A stretch of 64,000 bases of DNA from Erysipelotrichaceae bacterium. Its GTDB lineage: Bacteria > Bacillota_I > Bacilli_A > Erysipelotrichales > Erysipelotrichaceae. Position numbers and translations under genes: made by a program. Of this stretch, positions 7,069 through 15,627 are shown piece by piece (position 1 is the stretch's first letter; each line of letters starts with the position of its first letter). Where the stretch lies: positions 54,728 to 118,727 of the forward strand of contig JAFULN010000040.1 of assembly GCA_017473335.1 (NCBI GenBank), given 5' to 3'. The notes under the pieces were generated by a model. That model was not told the DNA's origin and ran no database searches. It saw nothing but the letters and a program-made list of their open reading frames with translations.

Positions 7069-8388
7069 CTATCTTTGTCTTAACCCCTTTGGTAATTTAT
7101 TTTTGATTGTTTGTCCATCTGACTTTCCAAAGCCAATAATATGTTCATTCCAAACTAAACCAATATATCCTTTTGGTGCAGGATGTGTTAAAACCTCTCC
7201 CTGCATATATCGTACCATTTCATCATGGGAACATGATGTGATTTTCAGAAAATATGGACGCAGAAAAGCACTGGAATAAAAATGCTGATGTGGTTCAAAT
7301 CGTTCCTTGATGATTTCACCTGCGAGAATTCCCTGACGCAATACACGGACTTTTCCCAAATCATAAAATGCATCTGCAAGATATACTTTCTCTTTCACCA
7401 TATATACGTTCAATGGAATAGATGATAACTGATCCTTTAAAAATATATTTACTGATTTGTGAGGCTGATTAGACTTAATTCTCTTAAGTTCCTTAAAAGT
7501 TCCTTGTTTTTTTCTTAGTTTCGCAACAAAATGTCCTTCTCCGCCATCCATCAGAAAAATTCTACGAACTTTTGACCCATCACACAGCCCAACATCATAA
7601 CCTGGCCTTCCAAATTGTGTAGTTGTAGGCATCAGCTCTAAATCTGGATAAGTCTGCAAAAGATAATCAATCACTTCTTCATTTTCTTCAACAGAATATG
7701 TACACGTAGAATAAACCATGATTCCACCTGGTTTTAAAACAGTTACAGCTTGGTCTACAATTCTTTTTTGACGCTGAGCACACGCTTTGACATGCGCTTC
7801 ACTCCAATCATCCATAGCTTTAGAATGTTTTCTAAACATTCCTTCACCGCTGCATGGAGCATCCACTAATACTTTATCCATACATCCAACAAGTTGAGGA
7901 CATAATATTTCTGGTGCACTGTTTGTAATAATTGCGTTGCTGATACCGCAGCGTTCACAATTACTCAGAAGAACTTGAGCACGTTGTGCATCTATTTCAT
8001 TAGTAATCAACAAACCCTGATGATTCAGTTTCATTGCAATCTGTGTACTTTTCCCGCCAGGAGCAGCACATAAATCAAGCACAAAATCACCTGGAAGAGG
8101 ATTCAAAATTTCAACTGCAGAACATGCACTGACTTCTTGAAGATAAAATAATCCTTGATGATGTTCAACTGTTTTTCCCAATTTAACGTCTTCTGGTATT
8201 TCAAAAATATGATCACTTAAAGGTGTTTCTTTCCAGCTACATAAACCACTGTCTTTAAACGACTGTGCATCCCATTTTAAAGTATTTATACGCAATCCTT
8301 TGTGCATAGGATCATCAAGTGCCTTTAAATAGTCATCAAACTCATCCTGAAGCATATTTTTCATTCGTTCAAGAAAAACTTCATTCAT
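7069..8388 (-). CDS. rRNA cytosine-C5 methyltransferase, RsmF/YebU-like
   Basis: 439 aa, a NOL1/NOP2/Sun family SAM-dependent RNA methyltransferase. DLCAAPGGKSTQIA (about 105-118) is the SAM-binding loop, DAPCSGEGMFRK (about 175-186) carries the cysteine of motif IV, and YSTCTYS (about 226-232) holds the second catalytic cysteine. The C-terminal about 130 residues form the PUA-like RNA-binding extension seen in RsmF-type enzymes. Its start overlaps the ribF stop by 4 bases (ATGA), indicating translational coupling. The exact target cytosine is unknown. Confidence 0.9.
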   Translation of the reverse strand: MNEVFLERMKNMLQDEFDDYLKALDDPMHKGLRINTLKWDAQSFKDSGLCSWKETPLSDHIFEIPEDVKLGKTVEHHQGLFYLQEVSACSAVEILNPLPGDFVLDLCAAPGGKSTQIAMKLNHQGLLITNEIDAQRAQVLLSNCERCGISNAIITNSAPEILCPQLVGCMDKVLVDAPCSGEGMFRKHSKAMDDWSEAHVKACAQRQKRIVDQAVTVLKPGGIMVYSTCTYSVEENEEVIDYLLQTYPDLELMPTTTQFGRPGYDVGLCDGSKVRRIFLMDGGEGHFVAKLRKKQGTFKELKRIKSNQPHKSVNIFLKDQLSSIPLNVYMVKEKVYLADAFYDLGKVRVLRQGILAGEIIKERFEPHQHFYSSAFLRPYFLKITSCSHDEMVRYMQGEVLTHPAPKGYIGLVWNEHIIGFGKSDGQTIKNKLPKGLRQR

Positions 8389-9305
8389 ACAAAATACTCC
8401 CGTGTCGCTTGTACATCACGATTTAATTGCGAAATTAATTCATCAATTGACGAAAATTTCTTTTCATCTCTTATCTTTCGATAAAATGAAACATCTACAT
8501 TCTTTCCATAGATATCTCCATGAAAATCAAGTAAATGAGCCTCAATAGATAAGACTCTTCGTTTATTAAATGTAGGATTAAACCCAATATTTATCATAGC
8601 AGGATAATCACATTCATCAAAAGACACTTTACCAACATAAACCCCACGGTTAGGAATCAAAAATTCACGTTCAGCTTTAATATTAGCTGTAGGAAAACCA
8701 ATGCCAGTTCCCTTCGCATTTCCATGAATTACACTTCCTTCAATCGTATACGCATAACCAAGAAGTGCAGCAGCTTCCTCCATACGACCTTCATCTATGC
8801 ATTCACATATACGTGTAGAACTGATTTTTCCTTTTTCATCATTCACAGAATCAACGCAAACAACTTCAAAACCATGATTAGCTAAAGTTTGAGCATTTCC
8901 GGAACCTCTAGAAGCATAATGAAAATCAAATCCGCAGATCATTGCTTTAAGATTAAAGTTTTTCAACAATAATTCAACAAAATCATACTCACTCAGATTT
9001 GACATTTCCTTCGTAAAATCCAGTACAATAAAATGTTCAATACCTGCTTTTTCAGCTAATTCTTGACGCTGTTTCATTGTTGTTAAATGCTGTACATCCT
9101 GAGCTTGTTTAATAATCACCCATGGATCCGGATCAAAGGTAATAATTGCACTTTCAGCACTCAATTCTGCTGCTTTGCTTAAAGTATTGTTAACCAAAGC
9201 CATATGTCCAAGATGAAGTCCATCAAAATATCCAATACAGGCAACAACAGGAGTATCAATTAAATGTTCACTTTGTGTTGTACATTTCCAGATTTTCACC
9301 CCCAT
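8385..9305 (-). CDS. ribF: Bifunctional riboflavin kinase/FAD synthetase
   Basis: 306 aa, normal for RibF, which phosphorylates riboflavin to FMN and adenylates FMN to FAD. The N-terminal nucleotidyltransferase half has ACIGYFDGLHLGH (about 22-34), a GFDFHYASRGSG segment and SSTRI. The C-terminal kinase half has GNAKGTGIGFPTANI (about 196-210), NRGVYVG and the IEAHLLDF segment. It overlaps truB by 10 bases and rsmF by 4. The truB-ribF pairing is widespread in Bacillota. Confidence 0.95.
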   Translation of the reverse strand: MGVKIWKCTTQSEHLIDTPVVACIGYFDGLHLGHMALVNNTLSKAAELSAESAIITFDPDPWVIIKQAQDVQHLTTMKQRQELAEKAGIEHFIVLDFTKEMSNLSEYDFVELLLKNFNLKAMICGFDFHYASRGSGNAQTLANHGFEVVCVDSVNDEKGKISSTRICECIDEGRMEEAAALLGYAYTIEGSVIHGNAKGTGIGFPTANIKAEREFLIPNRGVYVGKVSFDECDYPAMINIGFNPTFNKRRVLSIEAHLLDFHGDIYGKNVDVSFYRKIRDEKKFSSIDELISQLNRDVQATREYFV

Positions 9306-10147
9306 AACCCCCTTTTTACTCGATATGCTTCATCATCTTTAACTGCTATCGCTACTGCTTTATCTTGATGAGTTAAGCATAACAGTTCTTCACTGCGCTG
9401 AATATATAGGCGCTTTCCGTTTTTTACATGCATCAGCATAGAATCACTCACCTTATGAAGCGGCATAACTCCGCTAAGCACTTGTTCTATTTCATGAAGT
9501 TTCGTCTGTTCACTTACATCTTCAATAGAAACACAATCTGACAAACAAATATTTTCGACTTTAGTACGCGTCAAAGCAGACATTGTTCCTAACATACCAA
9601 GTTTTTCTGCAATATCCTCACAAAGAGAACGGATATAACATCCTGCAGAAACTACAGCACGAAAGCGTAAAGGAGACACACTCAGTAGTTCAATTTCAAA
9701 AATTTCAATCTGTCGCTTTTCAACTTCTATTTCAATACCCTGACGAGCATATTCATATAGTTTCTTTCCATCTTTTTTAATTGCAGAGACCATGGGAGGC
9801 TTCTGCATTGATTTCCCCAAAAAACTATTCAGAACTACTTTGATTTCTTCCTCACTTACTGATTTCACATCTGAGGTTTCAATGATTTCACCCCATATAT
9901 CACCCGTCGTAGTCCTTTTCCCAAATTCCATTTCTGCAACATATTCTTTCCTGCTTTTTTCAAGATACGGTAGAATTTTGGTTGCTTTACCAACAAGAAG
10001 CACAAGTACACCTGTAGCCTGTGGATCAAGCGTACCAGTATGGCCAATACTCTTTGTATGTAAAAGTCGTCTGCATTTCGCAACAACATCAAAACTTGTC
10101 CAATCTTTTGGCTTATTAATATAGAGAATTCCGTCCAATTTTTTCAA
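9296..10147 (-). CDS. truB: tRNA pseudouridine-55 synthase
   Basis: 283 aa. TruB makes pseudouridine 55 in the T-loop of tRNAs. The N-terminus has DGILYINKPKDWTSFDVV, and the catalytic aspartate lies in GHTGTLDPQATGVL (about 36-49). A KKDGKKLYEYARQG segment and YIRSLCEDIAEKLG follow, both family typical. It is the first gene of the truB-ribF-rsmF-like run and faces the TtcA-like gene across an 85-base divergent promoter region. Confidence 0.96.
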   Translation of the reverse strand: MKKLDGILYINKPKDWTSFDVVAKCRRLLHTKSIGHTGTLDPQATGVLVLLVGKATKILPYLEKSRKEYVAEMEFGKRTTTGDIWGEIIETSDVKSVSEEEIKVVLNSFLGKSMQKPPMVSAIKKDGKKLYEYARQGIEIEVEKRQIEIFEIELLSVSPLRFRAVVSAGCYIRSLCEDIAEKLGMLGTMSALTRTKVENICLSDCVSIEDVSEQTKLHEIEQVLSGVMPLHKVSDSMLMHVKNGKRLYIQRSEELLCLTHQDKAVAIAVKDDEAYRVKRGLWG

Positions 10148-10232
10148 CTCCTACTCTTCATTTATTATACCATCGAAGTCATACATTGCGAAGTTTTTCT
10201 TCAAGTGATATACTTTCTAACGGTGATAAAAT

Positions 10233-10985
10233 ATGTCAATGAAAAAACTTCTAGGATGTATTCGCAAAGCGGATGAAGATTACCATCTAATCGAAGAAAA
10301 CGATAAAATATGTGTCGGAATTTCTGGTGGTAAAGATTCTATGGTACTTTTGTATGCAATGAGTTTATATAAAAACTTCTGTGAAAGAATAGGAAAAAAA
10401 CATTTTGATGTCATTGGTGTACATGTTGAGATGGGATTTCCAGGAATGGATTTCACTGAAGCAAATCAGTTTTTTGCCTCAAAAGGTATTCAATTAGTCC
10501 ATTACCCTTCCCAGATTTATGACATTTTAAAAATCCAAGCCAATGAAAATGGAAGTTTAAAATGTTCTTTGTGCTCTAAGTTTAAAAAGGCAACAGTGAT
10601 TTCTGCTGCTAAAGATAATCAATGTACAAAAGTTGCTTTTGCGCACCATGCAGATGACGCTATTGAGACATTACTGATGAATATGATTTACGGTGGACGA
10701 ATATCCACATTTAAACCTGCTATGTACTTAACAAACACAGAAACACATTTTATTCGACCTTTTGTATACGCATATGAATCAGATATTACAAATGCCTTAA
10801 ATGAAGCTTCGATCCCAGTTGTAAAAAGTACATGTCCGATGGATGGATATACAAAGCGACAGGATGCCAAAGAAATGCTGAATAGTTTATATAAAGCATA
10901 TCCAATGGCAAAAGAAAACTTTTTACTTGCCCTTCACAATTCTGAACAGCTTGATTTATGGGTCCATGCAGCCAGCGAGGAGTAA
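10233..10985 (+). CDS. TtcA-like tRNA 2-thiocytidine synthase (PP-loop ATPase)
   Basis: 250 aa. The PP-loop motif SGGKDSMVLL (about 30-39) activates the tRNA base with ATP. CSLCSKFKKA (about 112-121) supplies the CxxC, and KSTCPMDG carries a further cysteine, as in TtcA, where three cysteines hold an Fe-S cluster. AFAHHADDAIETLLMN is the conserved TtcA-family block. GGTGA lies 6 bases before the ATG at 10233. TtcA thiolates cytidine 32; TilS is excluded because it lacks these cysteines. The closest subfamily cannot be fixed without alignment. Confidence 0.85.
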   Translation: MSMKKLLGCIRKADEDYHLIEENDKICVGISGGKDSMVLLYAMSLYKNFCERIGKKHFDVIGVHVEMGFPGMDFTEANQFFASKGIQLVHYPSQIYDILKIQANENGSLKCSLCSKFKKATVISAAKDNQCTKVAFAHHADDAIETLLMNMIYGGRISTFKPAMYLTNTETHFIRPFVYAYESDITNALNEASIPVVKSTCPMDGYTKRQDAKEMLNSLYKAYPMAKENFLLALHNSEQLDLWVHAASEE

Positions 10986-11050
10986 TCCTCGCTTTTATAT
11001 TGAAGTATAAAAAGCTTCGTAGTATCATCAAAACGTAGGAGTTGAAAAAC

Positions 11051-11872
11051 ATGTTAACAGAAAAAGAAATTAAAACAATTATTGAAACTGGCAGAAATTT
11101 CATGAAAATGCCAAAAGAAGATCCTGATTATCTAACTGATCAACAATTAAAAAAAAATCAGCCTCCACTTGTGAAAGCAGCGCAATCCAATGAATTGATT
11201 TCTCTTCCATCCAATTTTGACAACATTCCATTAGACAACGATTTTATGCATATTATCAATTCACGTCAGTCACACCGTGTCTATACACAAAAGCCATTAA
11301 GTAAGCTTGAATTATCTTATCTATTATGGTGCACACAAGGCGTTAAGGAAATCCGCGGGAAAAGTTATGCAACACTTCGTACAGTACCATGTGGAGGAGC
11401 TCGTCATGAATTTGAAACTTACTTTATTGTTCAATATGTAGAAGGCCTTGATCCAGGACTTTATCACTATCTTCCAATGACACATCAGATTGAATTCATC
11501 AAAGAAATTGATGATGCAAAAAGCTTTATCAGTACATCTGTTGGCGGACAAAGCTGGGCAGCAAAAGCTTCTGTAGTTTTCTATTATAGTGCCGTATTCT
11601 ATCGTGCTGAATGGCGATATGGAATTTATGCGCATCGCGTTGCTTTGATGGATATTGGACATGTTATGCAAAATCTTTATCTTGCTGCAACTGCCGCAAA
11701 ATTAGGAACATGCGCTTTAGGATATATTGACCCAGACTATCTAAATGCTCAGTTCAACTTAGACTCAGATGAAGAATGTATGATATGCTGCTGTCCTGTT
11801 GGAACAATTGATGAAAAAGACAAACAAGCAGAAGCGGATTTCTATGCATTTGTGAAAGAACAAAATCTGTAG
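11051..11872 (+). CDS. SagB/ThcOx-type nitroreductase-family oxidoreductase
   Basis: 273 aa from ATG 11051; a TTG at 11042 is rejected because the GTAGGAG ribosome binding site abuts it. The FMN-binding nitroreductase fold shows the SRQSHRVY start motif (about 74-81), a PCGGARH segment (about 116-122) and GLYHYLP (about 139-145), features of the SagB-type dehydrogenase group. SagB proper oxidises azoline rings in peptide natural products, but no cyclodehydratase or precursor peptide is near, so this is likely a stand-alone flavin oxidoreductase. It lies between a tRNA thiolase and the lysine riboswitch. Confidence 0.8.
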   Translation: MLTEKEIKTIIETGRNFMKMPKEDPDYLTDQQLKKNQPPLVKAAQSNELISLPSNFDNIPLDNDFMHIINSRQSHRVYTQKPLSKLELSYLLWCTQGVKEIRGKSYATLRTVPCGGARHEFETYFIVQYVEGLDPGLYHYLPMTHQIEFIKEIDDAKSFISTSVGGQSWAAKASVVFYYSAVFYRAEWRYGIYAHRVALMDIGHVMQNLYLAATAAKLGTCALGYIDPDYLNAQFNLDSDEECMICCCPVGTIDEKDKQAEADFYAFVKEQNL

Positions 11873-11897
11873 TTTCTGAAATGTTTTCATAATTAAG

Positions 11898-11926
11898 TTG
11901 ACAAAACACAAAGAATAGAATAAACT
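11898..11926 (+). promoter_or_regulatory. Promoter of the lysine-riboswitch transcript
   Basis: A perfect TTGACA (11898-11903), a 17-base spacer and TAAACT (11921-11926) precede the riboswitch by about 15 bases. Confidence 0.65.
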
Positions 11927-11940
11927 AACAACATAACAAA

Positions 11941-12100
11941 AGAGTAGAGGTAGCGGTGCAGATGAGTACTTCGGGAAGCAGGCATGCGACGAACCGAAAG
12001 AAAGGCAATCACCGCCGAACGGAATCTCAGGCATGAGTACTCCGTGGGGTTGCAGGAAATACCTGTAGCACTCCGTCATCATGACGAGGCGCTATTGCAA
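11941..12100 (+). promoter_or_regulatory. Lysine riboswitch (L-box aptamer)
   Basis: The conserved L-box blocks appear in order: AGAGGTAGCGGTGC at the 5' side, ATGAGTACTTCGGG, TCACCGCCGAA, GGGGTTGCAGG with CCTGTAGCACT, and the closing GAGGCGCTATT of P1. Between these are the expected stems. Lysine binding in the five-helix aptamer would let the downstream terminator form. GCTATTGC (12091-12098) can pair instead with GCGATAGC (12123-12130) inside the terminator hairpin, giving an antiterminator when lysine is scarce. The genes downstream form an amino-acid ABC importer, which fits lysine. Confidence 0.88.
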
Positions 12101-12114
12101 AAGACTGTTTTTAC

Positions 12115-12147
12115 AGCTGTGTGCGATAGCATACAGCTTTTGTTTTG
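12115..12147 (+). terminator. Riboswitch-controlled terminator
   Basis: AGCTGTGTGC (12115-12124) pairs with GCATACAGCT (12129-12138) with one G-U pair and a 4-base loop, followed by TTTGTTTTG. It sits 22 bases before the substrate-binding protein gene and is the expression platform of the lysine riboswitch. Confidence 0.85.
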
Positions 12148-12168
12148 TTATCAAGGAGGAAAACACAA

Positions 12169-12990
12169 ATGAAAAGATTACTCGCACTTCTTACACTTGT
12201 CCTGGCACTTACAGGATGCTCCGCTCCAGCAGACAATTCAACAAATGATGATACAGCTAGAAAAACATTAAAAGTCGGAATGGAATGTAACTATGCTCCA
12301 TTCAACTGGACTCAGGTTGAAGATTCAGATACTGCTGAACCAATTTCTTCTGTTGATTTCTGTGATGGCTATGATGTTGTGATAGCTGCACGTATTGCAT
12401 CTGAATTAAATATGGATGTACAAATTGTCAAAACAGACTGGGATAATCTAATTCCTGCATTAAACGCAAATGACATTGATTTAATTATTGCAGGCATGAC
12501 TGAAACTCCTGATCGTGCGGAAGCAGTTAATTTCACTAAGCCTTATTACGAAAGTCAGATGGTAGCAGTTGTTCGTGCAAACAGCGAATTAACTGGTATT
12601 ACATCTATTCAGGAACTGTCAGGATATAACGTTTTAGGACAGTTAAACACAATCTATGATGAAATCATTGATCAGATTGAAGGCGTTAACCACATGGTTC
12701 CACAGGATTCTTATCCACGTATGGTACTGTCACTGCAGGCTGGCGAAGCAGATGCTATCACTGCTGAAATGCCAGTTGCACAAGGTGTTGTTGCTGCTAA
12801 TCCAGATTTAGCAATCGTAACTTTTGCAGAAGGCAACGGTTTTGTTGCAGATACTTCAGTATCTGTTGCAGTTAGAAAAACTGATACAGATTTATTAGAA
12901 CAGGTACAGGCAGTTTTAGATTCAATCACCCAGGAAGAAAGAAACACAATGATGCAGGAAGCTACAAATCGTCAGCCTGCTAATGAATAA
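12169..12990 (+). CDS. Amino-acid (probably lysine) ABC transporter, substrate-binding lipoprotein
   Basis: 273 aa from the ATG at 12169 with AAGGAGGA eight bases upstream. The signal peptide MKRLLALLTLVLALTGC ends in a lipobox (LTGC), so the mature protein is lipid-anchored outside the membrane. The mature part is a family 3 extracellular solute-binding protein: KVGMECNYAPFNW at the start and the DLIIAGMTETPDRAEAVNFTKPYY block in the middle. It lies directly behind the lysine riboswitch, so lysine is the likely ligand; a broader basic amino acid range is possible. Confidence 0.9.
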   Translation: MKRLLALLTLVLALTGCSAPADNSTNDDTARKTLKVGMECNYAPFNWTQVEDSDTAEPISSVDFCDGYDVVIAARIASELNMDVQIVKTDWDNLIPALNANDIDLIIAGMTETPDRAEAVNFTKPYYESQMVAVVRANSELTGITSIQELSGYNVLGQLNTIYDEIIDQIEGVNHMVPQDSYPRMVLSLQAGEADAITAEMPVAQGVVAANPDLAIVTFAEGNGFVADTSVSVAVRKTDTDLLEQVQAVLDSITQEERNTMMQEATNRQPANE

Positions 12991-13772
12991 TGATTGAATT
13001 TTTAACAACTTGTTTGGACATTATTATCGAGTACTGGCCCAGCCTTCTGCTGGGCATTCGTACGACTTTGCTGATTGCGCTTATAGGCACTTTCCTGGGG
13101 CTAGCGCTAGGCTTGGTTGTCGGTGGATTAAAAGCCATCACACTTGATCAAAATGCGTCCCCTATTATTCGCTTTGTCAAAAAAACATTCGACATTTTGT
13201 CAACTATCTATATTGAAGTATTCCGTGGAACACCAATGATGGTACAAGCAGTATTCCTCTATTATGCTCTTCGTCCAGTATTCAATTGGACAAATACCAT
13301 AGCAGCAATTTTCATCATTTCAGTCAATACTGGTGCATATATGTCTGAAATTGTTCGTTCAGGGATTCAGGCTGTTGATAAAGGACAAACTGAAGCTGCA
13401 CGTTCACTAGGAATGAGTTCTGTACAAACAATGATGCTAGTGGTTCTTCCACAAGCAATCAAAAATGCCTTTCCTGCTATCGGTAATGAATTTATTGTAA
13501 ATATTAAAGATAGTTCAGTTTTGATGATTATCTCTATTACTGAACTCATGTTTCAGTCAAAATCCATCGCAGGAAGTACTTTCCGATTCGTAGAAACTTA
13601 CTTCGTAACTGCTTGTGTATATTTAATGATGACACTTGCAACTAGCTTTGTTCTTCGCTGGATTGAAGGTAAGATGAACAAAACAACCCATAGCTATCCT
13701 GCTTCAGTTACTGTACCTGGAAGTGTAAATTTAGCAAATAAAAAGGAGGAAGAACACGATGGCCGTTATTGA
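12990..13772 (+). CDS. Amino-acid ABC transporter permease
   Basis: 260 aa with several membrane segments, one-base overlap (TAATG) with the substrate-binding gene. The His/Glu/Gln/Arg permease family shows the [15 protein letters not shown] start, [13 protein letters not shown], and the EAA loop [22 protein letters not shown] (about 137-158), where it docks the ATPase. Four to five hydrophobic segments fit a half-transporter that dimerises. Part of the riboswitch-controlled import operon. Confidence 0.93.
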   Translation: MIEFLTTCLDIIIEYWPSLLLGIRTTLLIALIGTFLGLALGLVVGGLKAITLDQNASPIIRFVKKTFDILSTIYIEVFRGTPMMVQAVFLYYALRPVFNWTNTIAAIFIISVNTGAYMSEIVRSGIQAVDKGQTEAARSLGMSSVQTMMLVVLPQAIKNAFPAIGNEFIVNIKDSSVLMIISITELMFQSKSIAGSTFRFVETYFVTACVYLMMTLATSFVLRWIEGKMNKTTHSYPASVTVPGSVNLANKKEEEHDGRY

Positions 13773-14490
13773 AATCAAAAAGATTCAAAAAAGCTTTGGT
13801 GCTCTTGAAGTCCTCAAAAGCGTCGATTTTTCAGTAAATCAAGGTGAAGTTGTCTGTCTTATCGGAGCTTCTGGATCTGGAAAAAGTACACTGCTTCGAT
13901 GCATCAATCTTCTTGAAACTCCTGATGGTGGAGAAATCATTGTCCATGGAGAAGATGTCACAAAAATTAAAAACGCTAATAAGTATCGTTCAAAAGTCGG
14001 CATGGTATTTCAGTCATTTAATCTCTTTAACAATATGTCTGTTATTAAAAACTGCATGATTGCACAGATGAAAGTATTGAATCGTTCTGAAGCTGAAGCA
14101 AGAGAAAAAGCAATGCTATACCTCAAAAAAGTTGGTATGGAAGCTTTTGCTGAAGCACCAAGCACTACTCTTTCTGGTGGACAAAAACAGCGTGTAGCCA
14201 TTGCTAGAGCATTGTGTATGGATCCAGAAGTTTTATTATTCGATGAACCAACATCTGCACTCGACCCTGAAATGGTTGCTGAAGTATTGACAGTAATGAA
14301 AGATCTCGCAAATGAAGGTTTAACTATGATTGTTGTTACGCATGAAATGGGCTTCGCAAAAGATGTTGCTGATCAAGTCGTATTTATGGATCAGGGTGTA
14401 ATCGTCGAACAAGGCTCACCTGAAGAAATCTTCAATAACCCAAAACAGGAACGCACAAAAGCGTTTTTATCAAGAATCATTCAACAGTAA
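13759..14490 (+). CDS. Amino-acid ABC transporter ATP-binding protein
   Basis: 243 aa, typical for GlnQ/HisP-type ATPases. Walker [10 protein letters not shown] (about 36-44), Q-loop in [12 protein letters not shown], signature LSGGQKQR (about 138-145), Walker [12 protein letters not shown] (about 158-168) and H-switch [11 protein letters not shown] are intact. It overlaps the permease by 14 bases with its own AAGGAGG ribosome binding site. It drives import with the two preceding genes. Confidence 0.95.
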   Translation: MAVIEIKKIQKSFGALEVLKSVDFSVNQGEVVCLIGASGSGKSTLLRCINLLETPDGGEIIVHGEDVTKIKNANKYRSKVGMVFQSFNLFNNMSVIKNCMIAQMKVLNRSEAEAREKAMLYLKKVGMEAFAEAPSTTLSGGQKQRVAIARALCMDPEVLLFDEPTSALDPEMVAEVLTVMKDLANEGLTMIVVTHEMGFAKDVADQVVFMDQGVIVEQGSPEEIFNNPKQERTKAFLSRIIQQ

Positions 14491-14518
14491 AGGTTGCGAA
14501 ATTGCAGCCTTTTTTTTA
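14490..14518 (+). terminator. Terminator of the lysine import operon
   Basis: AAGGTTGC (14490-14497) pairs with GCAGCCTT (14504-14511) with one G-U pair and is followed by seven to eight Ts. It ends only 10 bases before the start of the radical SAM gene, which would then rely on read-through or its own promoter. Confidence 0.8.
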
Positions 14519-14528
14519 TACTAATCTT

Positions 14529-15371
14529 ATGAAAAAGATAAAGCGTGTCTATTTGGAAATAACCAACATCTGCAATTTAACTTGCAGTTTTTGTATTCGT
14601 CATGGTCGTGAATACAAATCCATGTCTGTTGATCAAATACGTTATGCTATTCACCAAATTAAAGATGTCAGTGAATACATTTATCTTCATGTTCAAGGAG
14701 AACCCCTTTTGCATCCGAAATTAGAGGAAATCTTTGAAATATTGGATGAGTACAACATGAAAGTTCAATTAGTAACTAATGGTTCTTTGTTAAAAAACAA
14801 CTTTTGGCTTCTAAAGAAAAAATGTTTACGAAAAATCAGTTTTAGCGCTCATTCTCTTGATGAACAAAACACAAACCCTGAAGACTGGCTAAATGTTGTT
14901 TTTGACTTTATGAGTCAAGCCAGTCTTCAGCAGTCACCGTACTGCGAGATTCGATTTTGGAATCAAAACAATCTTTCAAAATGTTCCAAAGAAGCTATTC
15001 AATGGATTTCAGAGAGATATCATCTAACTGAAACCTCAAGAAAAGGAAGTTGGAAAATCATGAACAACTGCTATTTACATTATGACAATCAATTTTCATG
15101 GCCAGAAAATACTGGTATATCCTTGAATACAGGAACTTGTCACGGTGGTGTTGACATGATTGCAATCTTAGTTGATGGAACTGTTGTTCCATGCTGTTTA
15201 GATGCAAAAGGAATCATTCAACTCGGTAATATTTTCAAAACATCTCTAACAGATATCATGGAGTCTAATCGTTATCTACAAATGGTTCAAGGATTCAAAA
15301 ATCATAAAATTACCGAAGAGTTATGCAAACACTGTACATATCGTCATCGTTTTATTAAGCAGGCAAAATAG
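14529..15371 (+). CDS. Radical SAM/SPASM-type protein
   Basis: 280 aa from ATG 14529; an upstream TTG has no ribosome binding site, and the site for this ATG is also weak. The radical SAM cluster motif is CNLTCSFC (about 14-21). The C-terminal part has CHGG, then ILVDGTVVPCCLDAKG and CKHC, the cysteine pattern of a SPASM-type auxiliary Fe-S domain. Such enzymes often modify peptides or act as anaerobic maturases. No precursor peptide is obvious nearby, and the substrate is unknown. It lies just after the lysine importer and converges on the T7SS-like locus. Confidence 0.82.
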   Translation: MKKIKRVYLEITNICNLTCSFCIRHGREYKSMSVDQIRYAIHQIKDVSEYIYLHVQGEPLLHPKLEEIFEILDEYNMKVQLVTNGSLLKNNFWLLKKKCLRKISFSAHSLDEQNTNPEDWLNVVFDFMSQASLQQSPYCEIRFWNQNNLSKCSKEAIQWISERYHLTETSRKGSWKIMNNCYLHYDNQFSWPENTGISLNTGTCHGGVDMIAILVDGTVVPCCLDAKGIIQLGNIFKTSLTDIMESNRYLQMVQGFKNHKITEELCKHCTYRHRFIKQAK

Positions 15372-15379
15372 CCTGCTTT
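15357..15379. terminator. Bidirectional terminator between convergent genes
   Basis: AAGCAGGC (15357-15364) pairs with GCCTGCTT (15371-15378) around a 6-base loop and overlaps both gene ends. T-runs are short on both sides. Confidence 0.6.
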
Positions 15380-15627
15380 TATGTTACAAACAATTGAATC
15401 CACATCTTTTCACCAAAATTCTCTAGTGATGCTGTCTTATCTATCAAATTCCCTTTTTCATCAAATACCCATGGCTTTTGTGTATCAATACACAATTCAA
15501 GAAAATCATCTAGTTTTCTAATCTCAATCAGAATATCTTGAATACTGCATTTACGCGAGGCACGTATAAAACGCTGTGTATTCAATAATGGAAAGACAAT
15601 CTGTATACTAACTTCATCACTCATCAT
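15379..15627 (-). CDS. Small protein in the EsaB/YukD position of a T7SS-like locus
   Basis: 82 aa. It overlaps the EssC-like gene by 11 bases and is the last gene of the run. Predicted beta strands (VSIQIVFPL near the start, MWIQLFVT at the end) around a helix (IQDILIEIRKLDDFLEL) resemble a ubiquitin-like fold. That, together with its place, suggests the YukD/EsaB component of type VIIb secretion. Sequence similarity is too weak for me to name it firmly. Confidence 0.45.
   Translation of the reverse strand: MMSDEVSIQIVFPLLNTQRFIRASRKCSIQDILIEIRKLDDFLELCIDTQKPWVFDEKGNLIDKTASLENFGEKMWIQLFVT

Noticed and set aside
11051..11872. SagB-like gene as part of a thiazole/oxazole peptide cluster
   Set aside because: No precursor peptide, cyclodehydratase or exporter is close; neighbours are a tRNA thiolase and an amino-acid importer.
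11941..12100. Reading of the leader as a SAM, glycine or T-box element
   Set aside because: The block order, especially GAGGTAGCGGTGC, GCCGAA and the closing GAGGCGCTAT, fits the lysine aptamer and not the others; no T-box sequence is seen.
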